Source of the DNA: an uncultured Bacteroides sp.
GTDB lineage: Bacteria > Bacteroidota > Bacteroidia > Bacteroidales > Bacteroidaceae
Direction of reading: 5' to 3'
DNA: 47,318 nt
NCBI GenBank assembly: GCA_948847595.1
Contig: CAQOGY010000025.1
Coordinates: forward strand, 1-47,318
In this document: positions 34,037 through 42,711 of the stretch, piece by piece
How the letters are laid out: every line of letters begins with the position of its first letter
How positions within the stretch are numbered: position 1 is the first letter of the stretch
Notes under the pieces: model-generated
What the model was told of the DNA's origin: nothing
Seen by the model: the letters and a program-made list of their open reading frames with translations, nothing else
Database searches by the model: none
Translations under genes and position numbers: made by a program

Positions 34037-34996
34037 TTAATTGACTGGTTTGTTCTCTTCACGTATTTCAATGACTCTGGTTGCCACGGCATATTCGTCC
34101 GGAAAAATCTTCCCGCCTAACTCGTTCGCCCACGCTTTCGTAAATTCCGCTCCTGTATATATGATAATGGCTGAATAATAAATCCATGTGATGAAAATAG
34201 CCATAAACGCCGCCGCCCCATATACGGTTTCTATATTTGCAAATCCGATATAAAAGGATATTCCCCATTGTCCGATTAATAATAACACGGTGGTGACAAG
34301 TGCTCCTATAAATACATCTTTGCTTTTGATTTTCGCATCCGGCAATATCTTGAATATGAGGGTGAATATAACAGTGGTTACACCTATATTAATAATCATT
34401 CCTATCGTTTTCACTAAAGATTCTGCTACATCCGGATTGTTGGTGATGAATTTGTTGCTTATATCTGTGATGAGATTGGTAATGGTAAAGGTGATGAGCA
34501 GGATAAAAGCGAAAGCAAGGATGACCGAGAAAGATAGCAATCTGTTTATGATATATTTAAGCCAACTCTTCTTGGGGACGGCTTTTATTCCCCAAATGGT
34601 ATTTAGGGAACTTTGTATTTCTGCGAAAACAGTCGTAGCCCCGAAAATGGTGACACCTATGCTGATTATTGTGGCAAATGAGAATGAATCGGTTGTCTCT
34701 GCATTTTCCATAATTGCTTGAAGCGCATCAATCACTTTAGAGCCGACAATAGGTTCCAGTTGGGCGTATAACTGATTGGTGAAATCTACATTGAGTAATA
34801 CTCCGATAGTAACGAGGAGTGAGAGCAGGGGGATGATTGAGAACAGGGTTGCATAAGCCAGTGACGCACTCAATCTCATGACATTGTCATCAATAAATCC
34901 TTGAAAAGTGTCTTTTACTATTTTAATGGATACAGACAACTTTTTCTTGTTTTGGGTTAAGATTTTCATTGGCATTTTCTTTATTCTAACGAACAT
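34037..34996 (-). CDS. YihY/BrkB-family membrane protein
   Basis: A 319-residue inner-membrane protein with about six helices: SLAYATLFSIIPLLSLLVTI, FATIISIGVTIFGATTVFAE and several more. The family signature AYATLFSIIPLL is clear. YihY/BrkB proteins (formerly called RNase BN) are putative membrane transporters or lipid-related factors; the nuclease label is wrong. The C-terminus has a short soluble tail. In-frame ATGs at residues 8 and 10 are alternative starts. It belongs to the island by position. Confidence 0.9.
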   Translation of the reverse strand: MFVRIKKMPMKILTQNKKKLSVSIKIVKDTFQGFIDDNVMRLSASLAYATLFSIIPLLSLLVTIGVLLNVDFTNQLYAQLEPIVGSKVIDALQAIMENAETTDSFSFATIISIGVTIFGATTVFAEIQSSLNTIWGIKAVPKKSWLKYIINRLLSFSVILAFAFILLITFTITNLITDISNKFITNNPDVAESLVKTIGMIINIGVTTVIFTLIFKILPDAKIKSKDVFIGALVTTVLLLIGQWGISFYIGFANIETVYGAAAFMAIFITWIYYSAIIIYTGAEFTKAWANELGGKIFPDEYAVATRVIEIREENKPVN

Positions 34997-35156
34997 AATA
35001 ATTTATTTGTTCGGGCATTATATGGAAAATCTATCAATAGTGTCCGCATTCCTGATTTTTTTGTTAAAAGACAAATCTCAAGAAACCAACATGTGCTTTT
35101 GTTGTTTATATATTGAAATGTGATTTTCAAACTATTATTAATCAAATTGTACTGTT

Positions 35157-35348
35157 ATGGTTGGATTTGTAATTTGGGTAGTGGGCTTGGTGCTCACTAT
35201 TAAGGCGGCTTTGGAAATAGGACGCCTTTATGCACCCTGGGAAAAGAAGTTATTGGCTATTGTACTGATTCTTCTTACCAGTTGGATAGGGTTGTTTTTC
35301 TATTATTTCTATGCTAGAAGCCGTATGGCGGGTTGGCTAAGTGAATAG
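35157..35348 (+). CDS. Two-span small membrane protein
   Basis: A 63-residue protein with two hydrophobic spans (VGFVIWVVGLVLTIKAALEI and LLAIVLILLTSWIGLFFYYF) joined by a short basic loop. It is similar to small PLDc_N-like or superinfection-type membrane proteins in layout only. It sits between the BrkB and second OmpA genes and is probably a stress-island member. Function unknown. Confidence 0.68.
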   Translation: MVGFVIWVVGLVLTIKAALEIGRLYAPWEKKLLAIVLILLTSWIGLFFYYFYARSRMAGWLSE

Positions 35349-35372
35349 TTGTTAATTACCCTATAGGCGTAT

Positions 35373-35405
35373 GAACTAATTTTTTATACGATATGTTGTT
35401 TAGTG
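35373..35405 (+). promoter_or_regulatory. Conserved GAACTAATTTTTT/GATATGTTGTTT element
   Basis: GAACTAATTTTTT at 35373-35385 and GATATGTTGTTT at 35390-35401, with a 17-base offset between box starts exactly as upstream of OmpA copy 1. The rest of the two leaders has diverged, so this block appears selected. It is the likely shared promoter. Confidence 0.6.
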
Positions 35406-35509
35406 TGAATAACAAACTTAATTATGAACTAAAAAGTTAGGCATGGAACACATAAAAACATTTCTAATGGTTTAGCATGCAAAACATTACAGTTTAAAAA
35501 AAAATGATT

Positions 35510-36637
35510 ATGAAGAAATCTATTATTTTATTAGCTTTTGTATTGGGCGCATTTACTGCAAATGCCCAATCAGTAGTAGAAGGTACAAAGTTTACAGACA
35601 ACTGGTCTGTTGAAGTAAATGCAGGAGCAATCACTCCTCTCACTCACAGCGCTTTCTTTAAGAGTATGCGTCCCGCTTTCGGAGTTGGATTCTCGAAACA
35701 ATTGACTCCTATCTTCGGTTTGGGATTTCAGGGAATGGGATATATCAATACCACCCAGAGTAAAACGGCTTTCGATGCTTCGGATGTCAGCTTATTGGGT
35801 AAGGTAAATTTGATGAACCTGTTTGCAAGTTATCAAGGGCAGCCTCGTTTGTTTGAGGTAGAGGCAGTAGCCGGAATGGGATGGTTACATTATTATGTAA
35901 ATGGTGACGGTGACGAAAATTCATGGTCTACCCGCTTCGGATTGAATTTCAATTTCAATCTCGGTGAATCAAAAGCGTGGACATTGGGAATCAAACCTGC
36001 TATCGTATATGATATGCAAGGTGATTATAACGAAGCGAAGAGCCGTTTCAACGCCAATAATGCAGCTTTTGAATTGACAGCCGGATTGACTTACCACTTC
36101 AAGACAAGTAACGGAACACACCACTTTGCTAAAGTGAGAGTTTACAATCAGGCGGAAATCGACGGTTTGAATTCTTCAATCAATGCTCTTCGTTCCGAAG
36201 TAAACAATAAGGATGGTGAATTGAACACTGCCAACCAACAAATCAACGGATTACAGAAAGACTTGGAAGAATGTCGCACAAAAGTAGTTCCTGTTGAAAC
36301 AGTAGTAAAAACTGCCCGTGTACCTGAATCTATCATTACTTTCAGACAAGGCCGTTCATCTGTTGACGCTTCACAGCTTCCTAACGTGGAACGCGTAGCT
36401 TCTTATATGAAGAAATATCCTGAAACGAAAGTTGTGATTAAGGGATATGCTTCTCCTGAAGGTAGTGTGGAAGTCAATGCAAGAATTGCTGCTGCACGTG
36501 CTGAAGCTGTCAAGACTATCTTAGTCAATAAATACAGAATCAGTGCCTCTCGTATTACCGCTGAAGGGCAGGGTGTAGGCGATATGTTCACCGAACCGGA
36601 TTGGAACCGTGTAAGTATATGTACTATTGAAGATTAA
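35510..36637 (+). CDS. OmpA-family outer-membrane protein, copy 2
   Basis: A 375-residue close paralog of the protein at 29131-30258, with the same layout: signal peptide to NAQ, barrel to about residue 205, coiled hinge (EIDGLNSSINALRSEVNNKD), OmpA peptidoglycan-binding domain (IKGYASPEGSVEVNARIAAA). Most residues are identical, differing mainly in the hinge and loop regions. An in-frame ATG at 35504 exists; ATG 35510 gives the same signal peptide as copy 1. A hairpin terminator follows. Two copies 6 kb apart suggest duplication with stress genes in between. Confidence 0.94.
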   Translation: MKKSIILLAFVLGAFTANAQSVVEGTKFTDNWSVEVNAGAITPLTHSAFFKSMRPAFGVGFSKQLTPIFGLGFQGMGYINTTQSKTAFDASDVSLLGKVNLMNLFASYQGQPRLFEVEAVAGMGWLHYYVNGDGDENSWSTRFGLNFNFNLGESKAWTLGIKPAIVYDMQGDYNEAKSRFNANNAAFELTAGLTYHFKTSNGTHHFAKVRVYNQAEIDGLNSSINALRSEVNNKDGELNTANQQINGLQKDLEECRTKVVPVETVVKTARVPESIITFRQGRSSVDASQLPNVERVASYMKKYPETKVVIKGYASPEGSVEVNARIAAARAEAVKTILVNKYRISASRITAEGQGVGDMFTEPDWNRVSICTIED

Positions 36638-36661
36638 GTAGATATATTAAGATAGAATAAT

Positions 36662-36694
36662 GGGGGCTGCTCTTTCCAAGGGCAGCCCTTGTTG
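36662..36694 (+). terminator. Terminator after OmpA copy 2
   Basis: GGGCTGC (36664-36670) pairs with GCAGCCC (36682-36688), followed by TTGTTGT. Confidence 0.65.
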
Positions 36695-36748
36695 TATAAT
36701 TGTGAATAAATTCTTCCTGAATTACATGAAAGTTTAGCATGCGATTTC

Positions 36749-36778
36749 TTTGTACATAACATAAAATGGCTATTTTTG
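36749..36778 (+). promoter_or_regulatory. Promoter of the WGR/radical-SAM operon
   Basis: TTTG (36749-36752), 18 bases, TATTTTTG (36771-36778). The expected start near 36785 lies past an in-frame upstream ATG (36766), which fixes the true start of the first gene at 36841. The 5' leader is about 56 bases. Confidence 0.72.
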
Positions 36779-36840
36779 CAGACATTGTTCATGCAGGTTC
36801 AAAACTGAACGTGCAAATATCAACCATTAAAAACTGTATT

Positions 36841-37914
36841 ATGAAGAGAGTATTCGTATTTCAAGACTTTAAGTCGCAGAAATTTTGGAGTATAGATGTA
36901 GTCGGGACAGACGTTACTGTAAATTATGGTAAACTGGGAACGGACGGACAAACACAAGTGAAGAACTTCGTAACTACCGAAGAAGCCGAAAAAGCTGCCA
37001 ATAAGCTGATAGCTGAAAAGACAAAGAAAGGCTATGTGGAGACAGCGGAAGAAACAGCACGCGAAATGAAAGTGGAAGCCAAGAAATTTGCGCTAAGCTA
37101 CGATGAATATGATAATGGTGTTAATCTTTTGGATAAGATTTTGAAAGACAAGCACCTGTCTGACTATAAACAGATTACTATCGGTTGCTGGAATTACGAG
37201 TGTGAGGATTGCTCGGAATTACTGGAAGGAATGCTCGAACATAAAGATAAGTTTGCGCAAATAGAAGGACTGTTTTGGGGGGATATTGATCAGGAAGAAC
37301 AAGAAGTTTCCTGGATTGAGCAGACAGATCTTAGTCCGTTGCTTGATGCCATGCCCAAATTGAAGGACTTGAAGATAAAAGGAACGAATAACCTGCGCCT
37401 GGGACAGACCTCACGTCCGGAATTGCGTTCACTGGAAATTATCAGCGGCGGTCTTCCTACCGAAGTCGTGGAAGATATTATAGCTTCCGATTTTCCTAAT
37501 CTGGAAAAGTTGATTCTGTATGTAGGTGTCGAAGATTATGGATTCGAAGGCGATTTAGAGATATTCCGCTCGTTATTCTCCAAAGAACGTTTCCCGAAAC
37601 TAACTTATTTGGGACTTGTCAACTCCGAAGAACAGGACAATATTGTAGAAATGTTCCTGCAATCGGATATTCTTCCCCAATTGGAAACCATGGATATTTC
37701 TGCCGGTACTCTTAAAGATGAAGGCGCTCAACTCTTGCTGGATAATTTGGATAAGATTTCTCATCTGAAATTTATTGATATGAGCTATAATTATCTGAGT
37801 AAGGACATGAAGAAGAAATTGCAGGCTCTTCCTATGAAGATAGATGTTTCCGATACTCAGGATGCGGACGAGGATGATGATGAAGTATACTATTATCCGA
37901 TGATTACAGAGTAA
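36841..37914 (+). CDS. STM4015-family WGR plus leucine-rich protein
   Basis: A 357-residue protein. It opens with a WGR domain (MKRVFVFQDFKSQKFWSIDV, then VNYGKLGTDG and KKGYVE; W-G-R reads Y-G-K). About 200 residues follow with leucine-rich-repeat-like turns (LKDLKIKGTNNLRLGQTSRP, LRSLEIISGG, LEKLILYVGV, LTYLGLVNSE, LETMDISAGT, LKFIDMSYNYLS). The C-terminus is acidic and Tyr-rich (DADEDDDEVYYYPMITE). This matches the STM4015-type proteins of Salmonella. It has no enzyme motif and probably serves as an adaptor, substrate or nucleic-acid binder for the enzymes encoded downstream. It precedes the next gene by five bases. Confidence 0.88.
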   Translation: MKRVFVFQDFKSQKFWSIDVVGTDVTVNYGKLGTDGQTQVKNFVTTEEAEKAANKLIAEKTKKGYVETAEETAREMKVEAKKFALSYDEYDNGVNLLDKILKDKHLSDYKQITIGCWNYECEDCSELLEGMLEHKDKFAQIEGLFWGDIDQEEQEVSWIEQTDLSPLLDAMPKLKDLKIKGTNNLRLGQTSRPELRSLEIISGGLPTEVVEDIIASDFPNLEKLILYVGVEDYGFEGDLEIFRSLFSKERFPKLTYLGLVNSEEQDNIVEMFLQSDILPQLETMDISAGTLKDEGAQLLLDNLDKISHLKFIDMSYNYLSKDMKKKLQALPMKIDVSDTQDADEDDDEVYYYPMITE

Positions 37915-37919
37915 GGAGA

Positions 37920-38930
37920 ATGCAGATAATCGTTGTCAGCAACTCTCTGTCCAAACGTGTCGAATACTTTGTTGAAGCAGGCAGACACTTGCAGACAGAG
38001 ATTCGTTTTATGACTTACGAAGAACTTTTTAACTGCTTGCCGTTACTGCGGCAGGCAGTTATCAAACTGGAGCCTTGGGTAAGCAGTGAAACTGATTTTC
38101 TGAAATATGCTTTGTCAAATCAGGAGTATAAGGAGACATTAAGACGTTTGGGTGGAATAAGAATATCTGGTGATGTGCATTTTTTGAATACTCCCCATGC
38201 ATTATTGCGTGCTCTCGATAAGCGGGAAACCAAACGGGTACTATCGGATAGGGGACTGAAAGTGACTCCGATGTTACCTTCTCCACAGTCTTTCGATGAA
38301 TTGCGGCAACTTCTTGCCGGTTGTAGCAGGGGATGTTTTCTGAAACCCCGTTATGGTTCGGGAGCGGGCGGTATTATGGCTGTCCGCTATCAGCCCGGCC
38401 GGAAGAAATGGGTGGTTTATACTACGCTGCAACAAGTGGACGGAGTGATTCATAATACCAAACGGATTCATCGTTTGAGTACGGAAAAAGAGATTGTCCC
38501 GTTGGCGGAAGCTGTGATACAAACGGAAGCCATATTGGAAGAATGGATTCCTAAAGAACAGTTGCAGGGAGAGAATTATGACCTTCGGGTAGTGTGCCGG
38601 GAAGCTGAAATAGATTATATAGTAGTGAGATGCAGTAAAGGAAGCATTACCAATCTGCATCTGAACAACAACGCACGTCTGTGGAGCGAATTGTCCTTAT
38701 CGGAAGAAGTGCGACAACAGGTCTTTTATCAGTGCCGGGAAGCCGTCCGGACGTTGGATTTGCAATATGCCGGAGTAGACGTGCTGATAGAGAGAGGAAC
38801 AGATACACCTTATATAATAGAAGTCAACGGGCAAGGCGATCATGTTTACCAGGATATGTTTGACCGTAATTCTATATATACCCAACAAATAAGAACTATA
38901 AAAAAGAACTATAATCATGCAAATAGATGA
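37920..38930 (+). CDS. STM4014-family ATP-grasp enzyme
   Basis: A 336-residue ATP-grasp protein of the RimK/amidoligase-like type. The nucleotide-binding loop is GCFLKPRYGSGAGGIMAVRY, the adenine-region Glu is in LEEWIPKEQ, DLRVVC follows, and the metal-binding end is AGVDVLIERGTDTPYIIEVN. Enzymes of this fold join a carboxylate to an amine or thiol using ATP. The N-terminal ~110 residues are a pre-ATP-grasp domain. The start has AAGGAGA just upstream. It overlaps the next gene by 14 bases, implying tight coupling. The product is unknown. Confidence 0.87.
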   Translation: MQIIVVSNSLSKRVEYFVEAGRHLQTEIRFMTYEELFNCLPLLRQAVIKLEPWVSSETDFLKYALSNQEYKETLRRLGGIRISGDVHFLNTPHALLRALDKRETKRVLSDRGLKVTPMLPSPQSFDELRQLLAGCSRGCFLKPRYGSGAGGIMAVRYQPGRKKWVVYTTLQQVDGVIHNTKRIHRLSTEKEIVPLAEAVIQTEAILEEWIPKEQLQGENYDLRVVCREAEIDYIVVRCSKGSITNLHLNNNARLWSELSLSEEVRQQVFYQCREAVRTLDLQYAGVDVLIERGTDTPYIIEVNGQGDHVYQDMFDRNSIYTQQIRTIKKNYNHANR

Positions 38931-39771
38931 ACTACCGGCTGGAGAACAGAGTCAATATCCGGATTTGGATATGAATCAGGTGGTGGGTACTCATGATATA
39001 CTGATGCTTTGCTTTGATACTTTACGCTATGATGTCAGTAAGGAAGAAGAAGCTGCCGGACGAACGCCTGTGCTGAACAGTCACGGCGGAGAATGGGAAA
39101 AGCGGCACGCTCCGGGAAATTTCACGTATCCATCCCACTTTGCCATCTTTGCCGGGTTTCTGCCTTCTCCGGCGGAACCTCATTTGCTGCGAAGCCGTAA
39201 ATGGTTGTTTTTCCCTGTGCAGGCAGGGACAGGACGTATCCCGCCCAAAGGAAGCTACCCCTTTACGGAAGCTACATTTGTGCAGAGCCTTGCCAATATC
39301 GGATATGAAACGATTTGCATAGGCGGCGTGAATTTCTTTAGTAAACGCAATGAACTGGGACGTGTATTCCCCGGCTATTTTACAAAAAGTTATTGGTTGC
39401 CTACCTTTGGCTGCACTGCCATTGACAGTACGGAAACTCAGATAGACTTTGCGCTCAGGAAACTTGAAAACTATCCTGCGGACAAACGGATTTTTATGTA
39501 TATCAACTTCTCTGCCATCCATTACCCGAACTGTCATTACGTGAACGGTAAAGTGAAGGATGACAAAGAATCGCATGCCGCTGCACTGCAATATATAGAC
39601 GGCCAGTTGCCCCGTTTGTTTGAAGCTTTTCAGAAGCGGGCTGATACGCTGACGATTGCCCTTTCCGACCACGGCACTTGTTATGGCGAGGATGGATATG
39701 AATATCATTGTATCTCCCACGAAACAGTTTACACAGTCCCTTACAAACACTTTATCTTACCGAAAAAATGA
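38917..39771 (+). CDS. STM4013/SEN3800-family alkaline-phosphatase-fold hydrolase
   Basis: A 284-residue member of the alkaline phosphatase/sulfatase superfamily. The first metal Asp lies in LMLCFDTLRYD (Asp34), the probable nucleophile Thr70 in NFTYPSH, and the second metal group in IALSDHGTCYGEDGYEYH. There is no signal peptide, so it acts in the cytosol. It may remove phosphate or sulfate, or transfer a phospho group, within the pathway. The stop overlaps the next start (ATGA). Confidence 0.87.
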   Translation: MQIDELPAGEQSQYPDLDMNQVVGTHDILMLCFDTLRYDVSKEEEAAGRTPVLNSHGGEWEKRHAPGNFTYPSHFAIFAGFLPSPAEPHLLRSRKWLFFPVQAGTGRIPPKGSYPFTEATFVQSLANIGYETICIGGVNFFSKRNELGRVFPGYFTKSYWLPTFGCTAIDSTETQIDFALRKLENYPADKRIFMYINFSAIHYPNCHYVNGKVKDDKESHAAALQYIDGQLPRLFEAFQKRADTLTIALSDHGTCYGEDGYEYHCISHETVYTVPYKHFILPKK

Positions 39772-41042
39772 ATCAACCGTTATCACGATATGTAGATTAT
39801 ATGTATAGCTATCCACATAAAACTGCTTATCGTCCTTTTTCGTCTCCGGTTTCGCTGTTTCCTTATCTGGAACAAGTGGAAGGGAGAAATGCGTCTCTTT
39901 ATTTTCATATTCCTTTTTGCAGTCATAAATGTGGCTACTGCAATCTGTTTTCTCTGCAAACGAATCGTGGGGAATATATCACGGCTTATTTGAATACGCT
40001 TCGTAGGCAGGCACAACAATTGGCGCCACTCACTGCCGGACTGACATTGGACAGTTTTGCTATCGGTGGTGGTACGCCATTACTTCTCACTGTTCCCCAA
40101 CTGGAGTTTCTTTTGGATACTGCCGCATTATTTGGCGTGCATCCGTCCAATGCTTTCACTTCTATAGAAACGTCACCCGAATATGCTGATACGGCTCGTT
40201 TGAATTTATTAAAACAGGCAGGCGTAGCTCGTGTAAGTATTGGTATACAAAGTTTCCAGGATAAAGAACTGATAGCTTTGAAAAGACGTCCCCGACAGGA
40301 TTCTATCTGCCAGGCGCTTAACGCTATTCAGAAAATGGACTTTCCATATTTTAATATTGACCTGATTTATGGAATCAAAGGACAAACTGTCGAAAGTTTC
40401 CTCTATTCATTGGAAAAAGCGCTCCGGTTCCAGCCGAACGAACTGTTTATTTATCCGCTATATGTGCGTCAAGGTACGGGTATTACCGAACGGGAACCGG
40501 ATGATGTCTGTTTCCGAATGTATCGCGCTGCCTGCGAGTTATTGCAAGCAAAAGGCTTTCTGCAAACATCCATGCGGCGTTTTATTCATCATCCGTCCAC
40601 TGACGCGGAAGTCTCATGTGGCGACGAAGTAATGCTTTCGTGCGGGTCGGGCGGACGCAGCTATTTGGGTGATTTACACTATGCCACCCGATATACTGTC
40701 TGTCAGCAATGCATTGCCCGCGAGATAGACGAATATATGGCAACCACTGACTTCACCGTAGCCCGGAACGGATTTATCCTTTCCGCAAAAGAACAACAGC
40801 AGCGTTTTATCATCAAGAATCTGATGTATTATACGGGGATTGACAAAGCTGAATATACCCGGCGTTTTGGAGAATCGCTTGACAGGATTCCGTTATTTCG
40901 CGAACTGGCGGAACAGCACTGGATAGAGGAAACTCCCGAATGTATCCGGCTGACTTCCGAAGGACTGGGTTATTCCGATTATATCGGTCAGTTATTTATC
41001 CCCTTGGGAATCAGACAACTAATGGAGACTTATTCTTACTGA
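39768..41042 (+). CDS. STM4012-family radical SAM enzyme (HemN/HemW-like)
   Basis: A 424-residue radical SAM enzyme. The iron-sulfur motif CX3CX2C is at 51-58 (CSHKCGYC) with HIPFC upstream; the GGGTP motif is in SFAIGGGTPLLLTVPQ; SIGIQSFQDKELIALKRRP and FNIDLIYGIKGQTVESF match HemN/HemW. The C-terminal ~130 residues resemble the HemN C-terminal domain but it is probably not a coproporphyrinogen oxidase, given the cluster. An in-frame ATG at 39708 exists; 39768 overlaps the previous stop and is natural. It makes a radical-based change on an unknown substrate. Confidence 0.9.
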   Translation: MNQPLSRYVDYMYSYPHKTAYRPFSSPVSLFPYLEQVEGRNASLYFHIPFCSHKCGYCNLFSLQTNRGEYITAYLNTLRRQAQQLAPLTAGLTLDSFAIGGGTPLLLTVPQLEFLLDTAALFGVHPSNAFTSIETSPEYADTARLNLLKQAGVARVSIGIQSFQDKELIALKRRPRQDSICQALNAIQKMDFPYFNIDLIYGIKGQTVESFLYSLEKALRFQPNELFIYPLYVRQGTGITEREPDDVCFRMYRAACELLQAKGFLQTSMRRFIHHPSTDAEVSCGDEVMLSCGSGGRSYLGDLHYATRYTVCQQCIAREIDEYMATTDFTVARNGFILSAKEQQQRFIIKNLMYYTGIDKAEYTRRFGESLDRIPLFRELAEQHWIEETPECIRLTSEGLGYSDYIGQLFIPLGIRQLMETYSY

Positions 41043-41069
41043 ATGAAAATTGAGTGAAATTAGAATGAA

Positions 41070-42623
41070 ATGACAATGGAAAATGAAGGCTCGTTACTTT
41101 CCGTCCGACGTATTTACTATCGGGGCAAATTGAATAGTTGTAATTACACTTGTTCTTATTGTCCCTTCGGCAAGAAGTCTCATCCTACATCTACGACGCA
41201 GGACAAACAGGCATGGAACCGATTTATTACCGCTATTGAGCAATGGAAAGGAGAGTCTTTGCAACTATTTATCATTCCCTATGGGGAAGCACTCATACAT
41301 CGGTATTACAGGGAAGGAATAATGCAGCTTGCGGCATTGCCGCAAGTTGCCGGAATTTCCTGTCAGACTAATCTTTCTTTTCCTGCCGACGAATGGCTGG
41401 ATGAACTCCGGGCAACTCCGGCATTGAGAGGTAAGATAAAGATTTGGGCTAGCTTTCACCCGGAAATGACTTCGGTAGAGAAATTTGTCCGGCAACTTCA
41501 TACGCTCCATAATGCAGCAATACAAGTCTGTGCCGGAGCTGTCGGCAATCCGTCGGTAAAAAATACACTTGCTGATTTGCGAGATGCTCTCATGCCGGAT
41601 ATTTATCTGTTTATTAATGCCATGCAGGGACTAAAGTCCCCGTTGAGCGATGAAGATATTCGTTTTTTCACTCAATTGGATAATCTTTTCAAGTATGATT
41701 TGCGAAACGCTCCGGCTCAATGGGAGAATTGTTCAGGGGGAAGAAGTGCTTGTTTCATTGACTGGAAAGGGGATATCTTTGCCTGTCCTAGAAGTAAGGT
41801 GAAGATAGGCAATCTTTATCAGAGTCAAAAAACGGGTCAGAATCAAAAGTTGGATACCTCGCTTCCTTGTCAGAGGAAAGTTTGTGATTGTTACATTGCT
41901 TTCAGTAATTTGACTAATCATCCTTTGCATGACATACTGGGCAAAGGTACATTTTGGCGGATACCGGATAAGTCCTTGATTACTGCCGTTTTTTTTGATG
42001 TGGACGGAACATTGACCGATGTACAAGGGAAAGTCCCGGAAAGTTATGCTAATACCTTACGATATATGGCGCAATCTGTCCCATTATATCTGGCTACTTC
42101 TTTATCTATGGAACAGGCACGGAGAAAATTAGGAAAGACTCTTTTTAGCCTGTTCAAAGGTGGAGCATTTGCAGACGGTGGATTATTGTTGTATGACGGG
42201 CAGAACCGATGTTTACCGGTTGAATTACTACCGGATGTAAACGGGGAATCCGCAAAGATAACGGCGTATAGCTATGAAGGCCAAGTCTATAAGTATAGCA
42301 TGCTGGTTTATGAGAAAGAACAGAGGGAGAACATTCTTTCCCAGTTAAAAGCAAAACCTTATCAGGTATTTTATAAACCACCCCTTATCACAGTTGTACA
42401 TAAAGAAGCCGGCAAAAAGAAAGGAGTGCTCCATATATGTAAAGTTTTAGCTTTCCCTCTGGAGCAAGTATTGATTGTCGGCAACTCGCAGAAAGATTGG
42501 GAAATGATGTCGGCAGTGCCCCATTCTTGTGCAGTGATGAATTCCGAACCGTTTTTGAAAGAACATGCCCGCTACACGTTGAATCCCGACCGCCTGCCTG
42601 CTTTCTTCCGTTTCCGGAAATAG
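41070..42623 (+). CDS. STM4011-family radical SAM enzyme fused to a HAD phosphatase
   Basis: A 517-residue fusion. Residues 1-~290: radical SAM with CX3CX2C at 24-31 (CNYTCSYC). A Cys-rich end follows (NCSGGRSACFIDWKGDIFAC, CQRKVCDCYIAF) that looks like a SPASM/twitch-type auxiliary cluster. Residues ~305-517: HAD phosphatase with motif I DVDGTLTD (Asp310, Asp312), motif II TSLS region, motif III Lys in KKKGVLH, and motif IV GNSQKDWEM (Asp476), of the Cof-like type. In-frame fusion means the phosphatase step is part of the same pathway. It closes the operon. Confidence 0.88.
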   Translation: MTMENEGSLLSVRRIYYRGKLNSCNYTCSYCPFGKKSHPTSTTQDKQAWNRFITAIEQWKGESLQLFIIPYGEALIHRYYREGIMQLAALPQVAGISCQTNLSFPADEWLDELRATPALRGKIKIWASFHPEMTSVEKFVRQLHTLHNAAIQVCAGAVGNPSVKNTLADLRDALMPDIYLFINAMQGLKSPLSDEDIRFFTQLDNLFKYDLRNAPAQWENCSGGRSACFIDWKGDIFACPRSKVKIGNLYQSQKTGQNQKLDTSLPCQRKVCDCYIAFSNLTNHPLHDILGKGTFWRIPDKSLITAVFFDVDGTLTDVQGKVPESYANTLRYMAQSVPLYLATSLSMEQARRKLGKTLFSLFKGGAFADGGLLLYDGQNRCLPVELLPDVNGESAKITAYSYEGQVYKYSMLVYEKEQRENILSQLKAKPYQVFYKPPLITVVHKEAGKKKGVLHICKVLAFPLEQVLIVGNSQKDWEMMSAVPHSCAVMNSEPFLKEHARYTLNPDRLPAFFRFRK

Positions 42624-42711
42624 AAAAACGGATAAAGTTATTGTATATCAATTTAAAGTGATTATTTTCGCAGCCTACGTTATCTAAAAAACGCATCGAA
42701 ATAAAGAACCT

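Noticed and set aside
39708..39767. Longer start for the HemN-like radical SAM gene
   Set aside because: The extension lies within the coding end of the previous gene; the ATGA overlap at 39768 fits operon style and family length.
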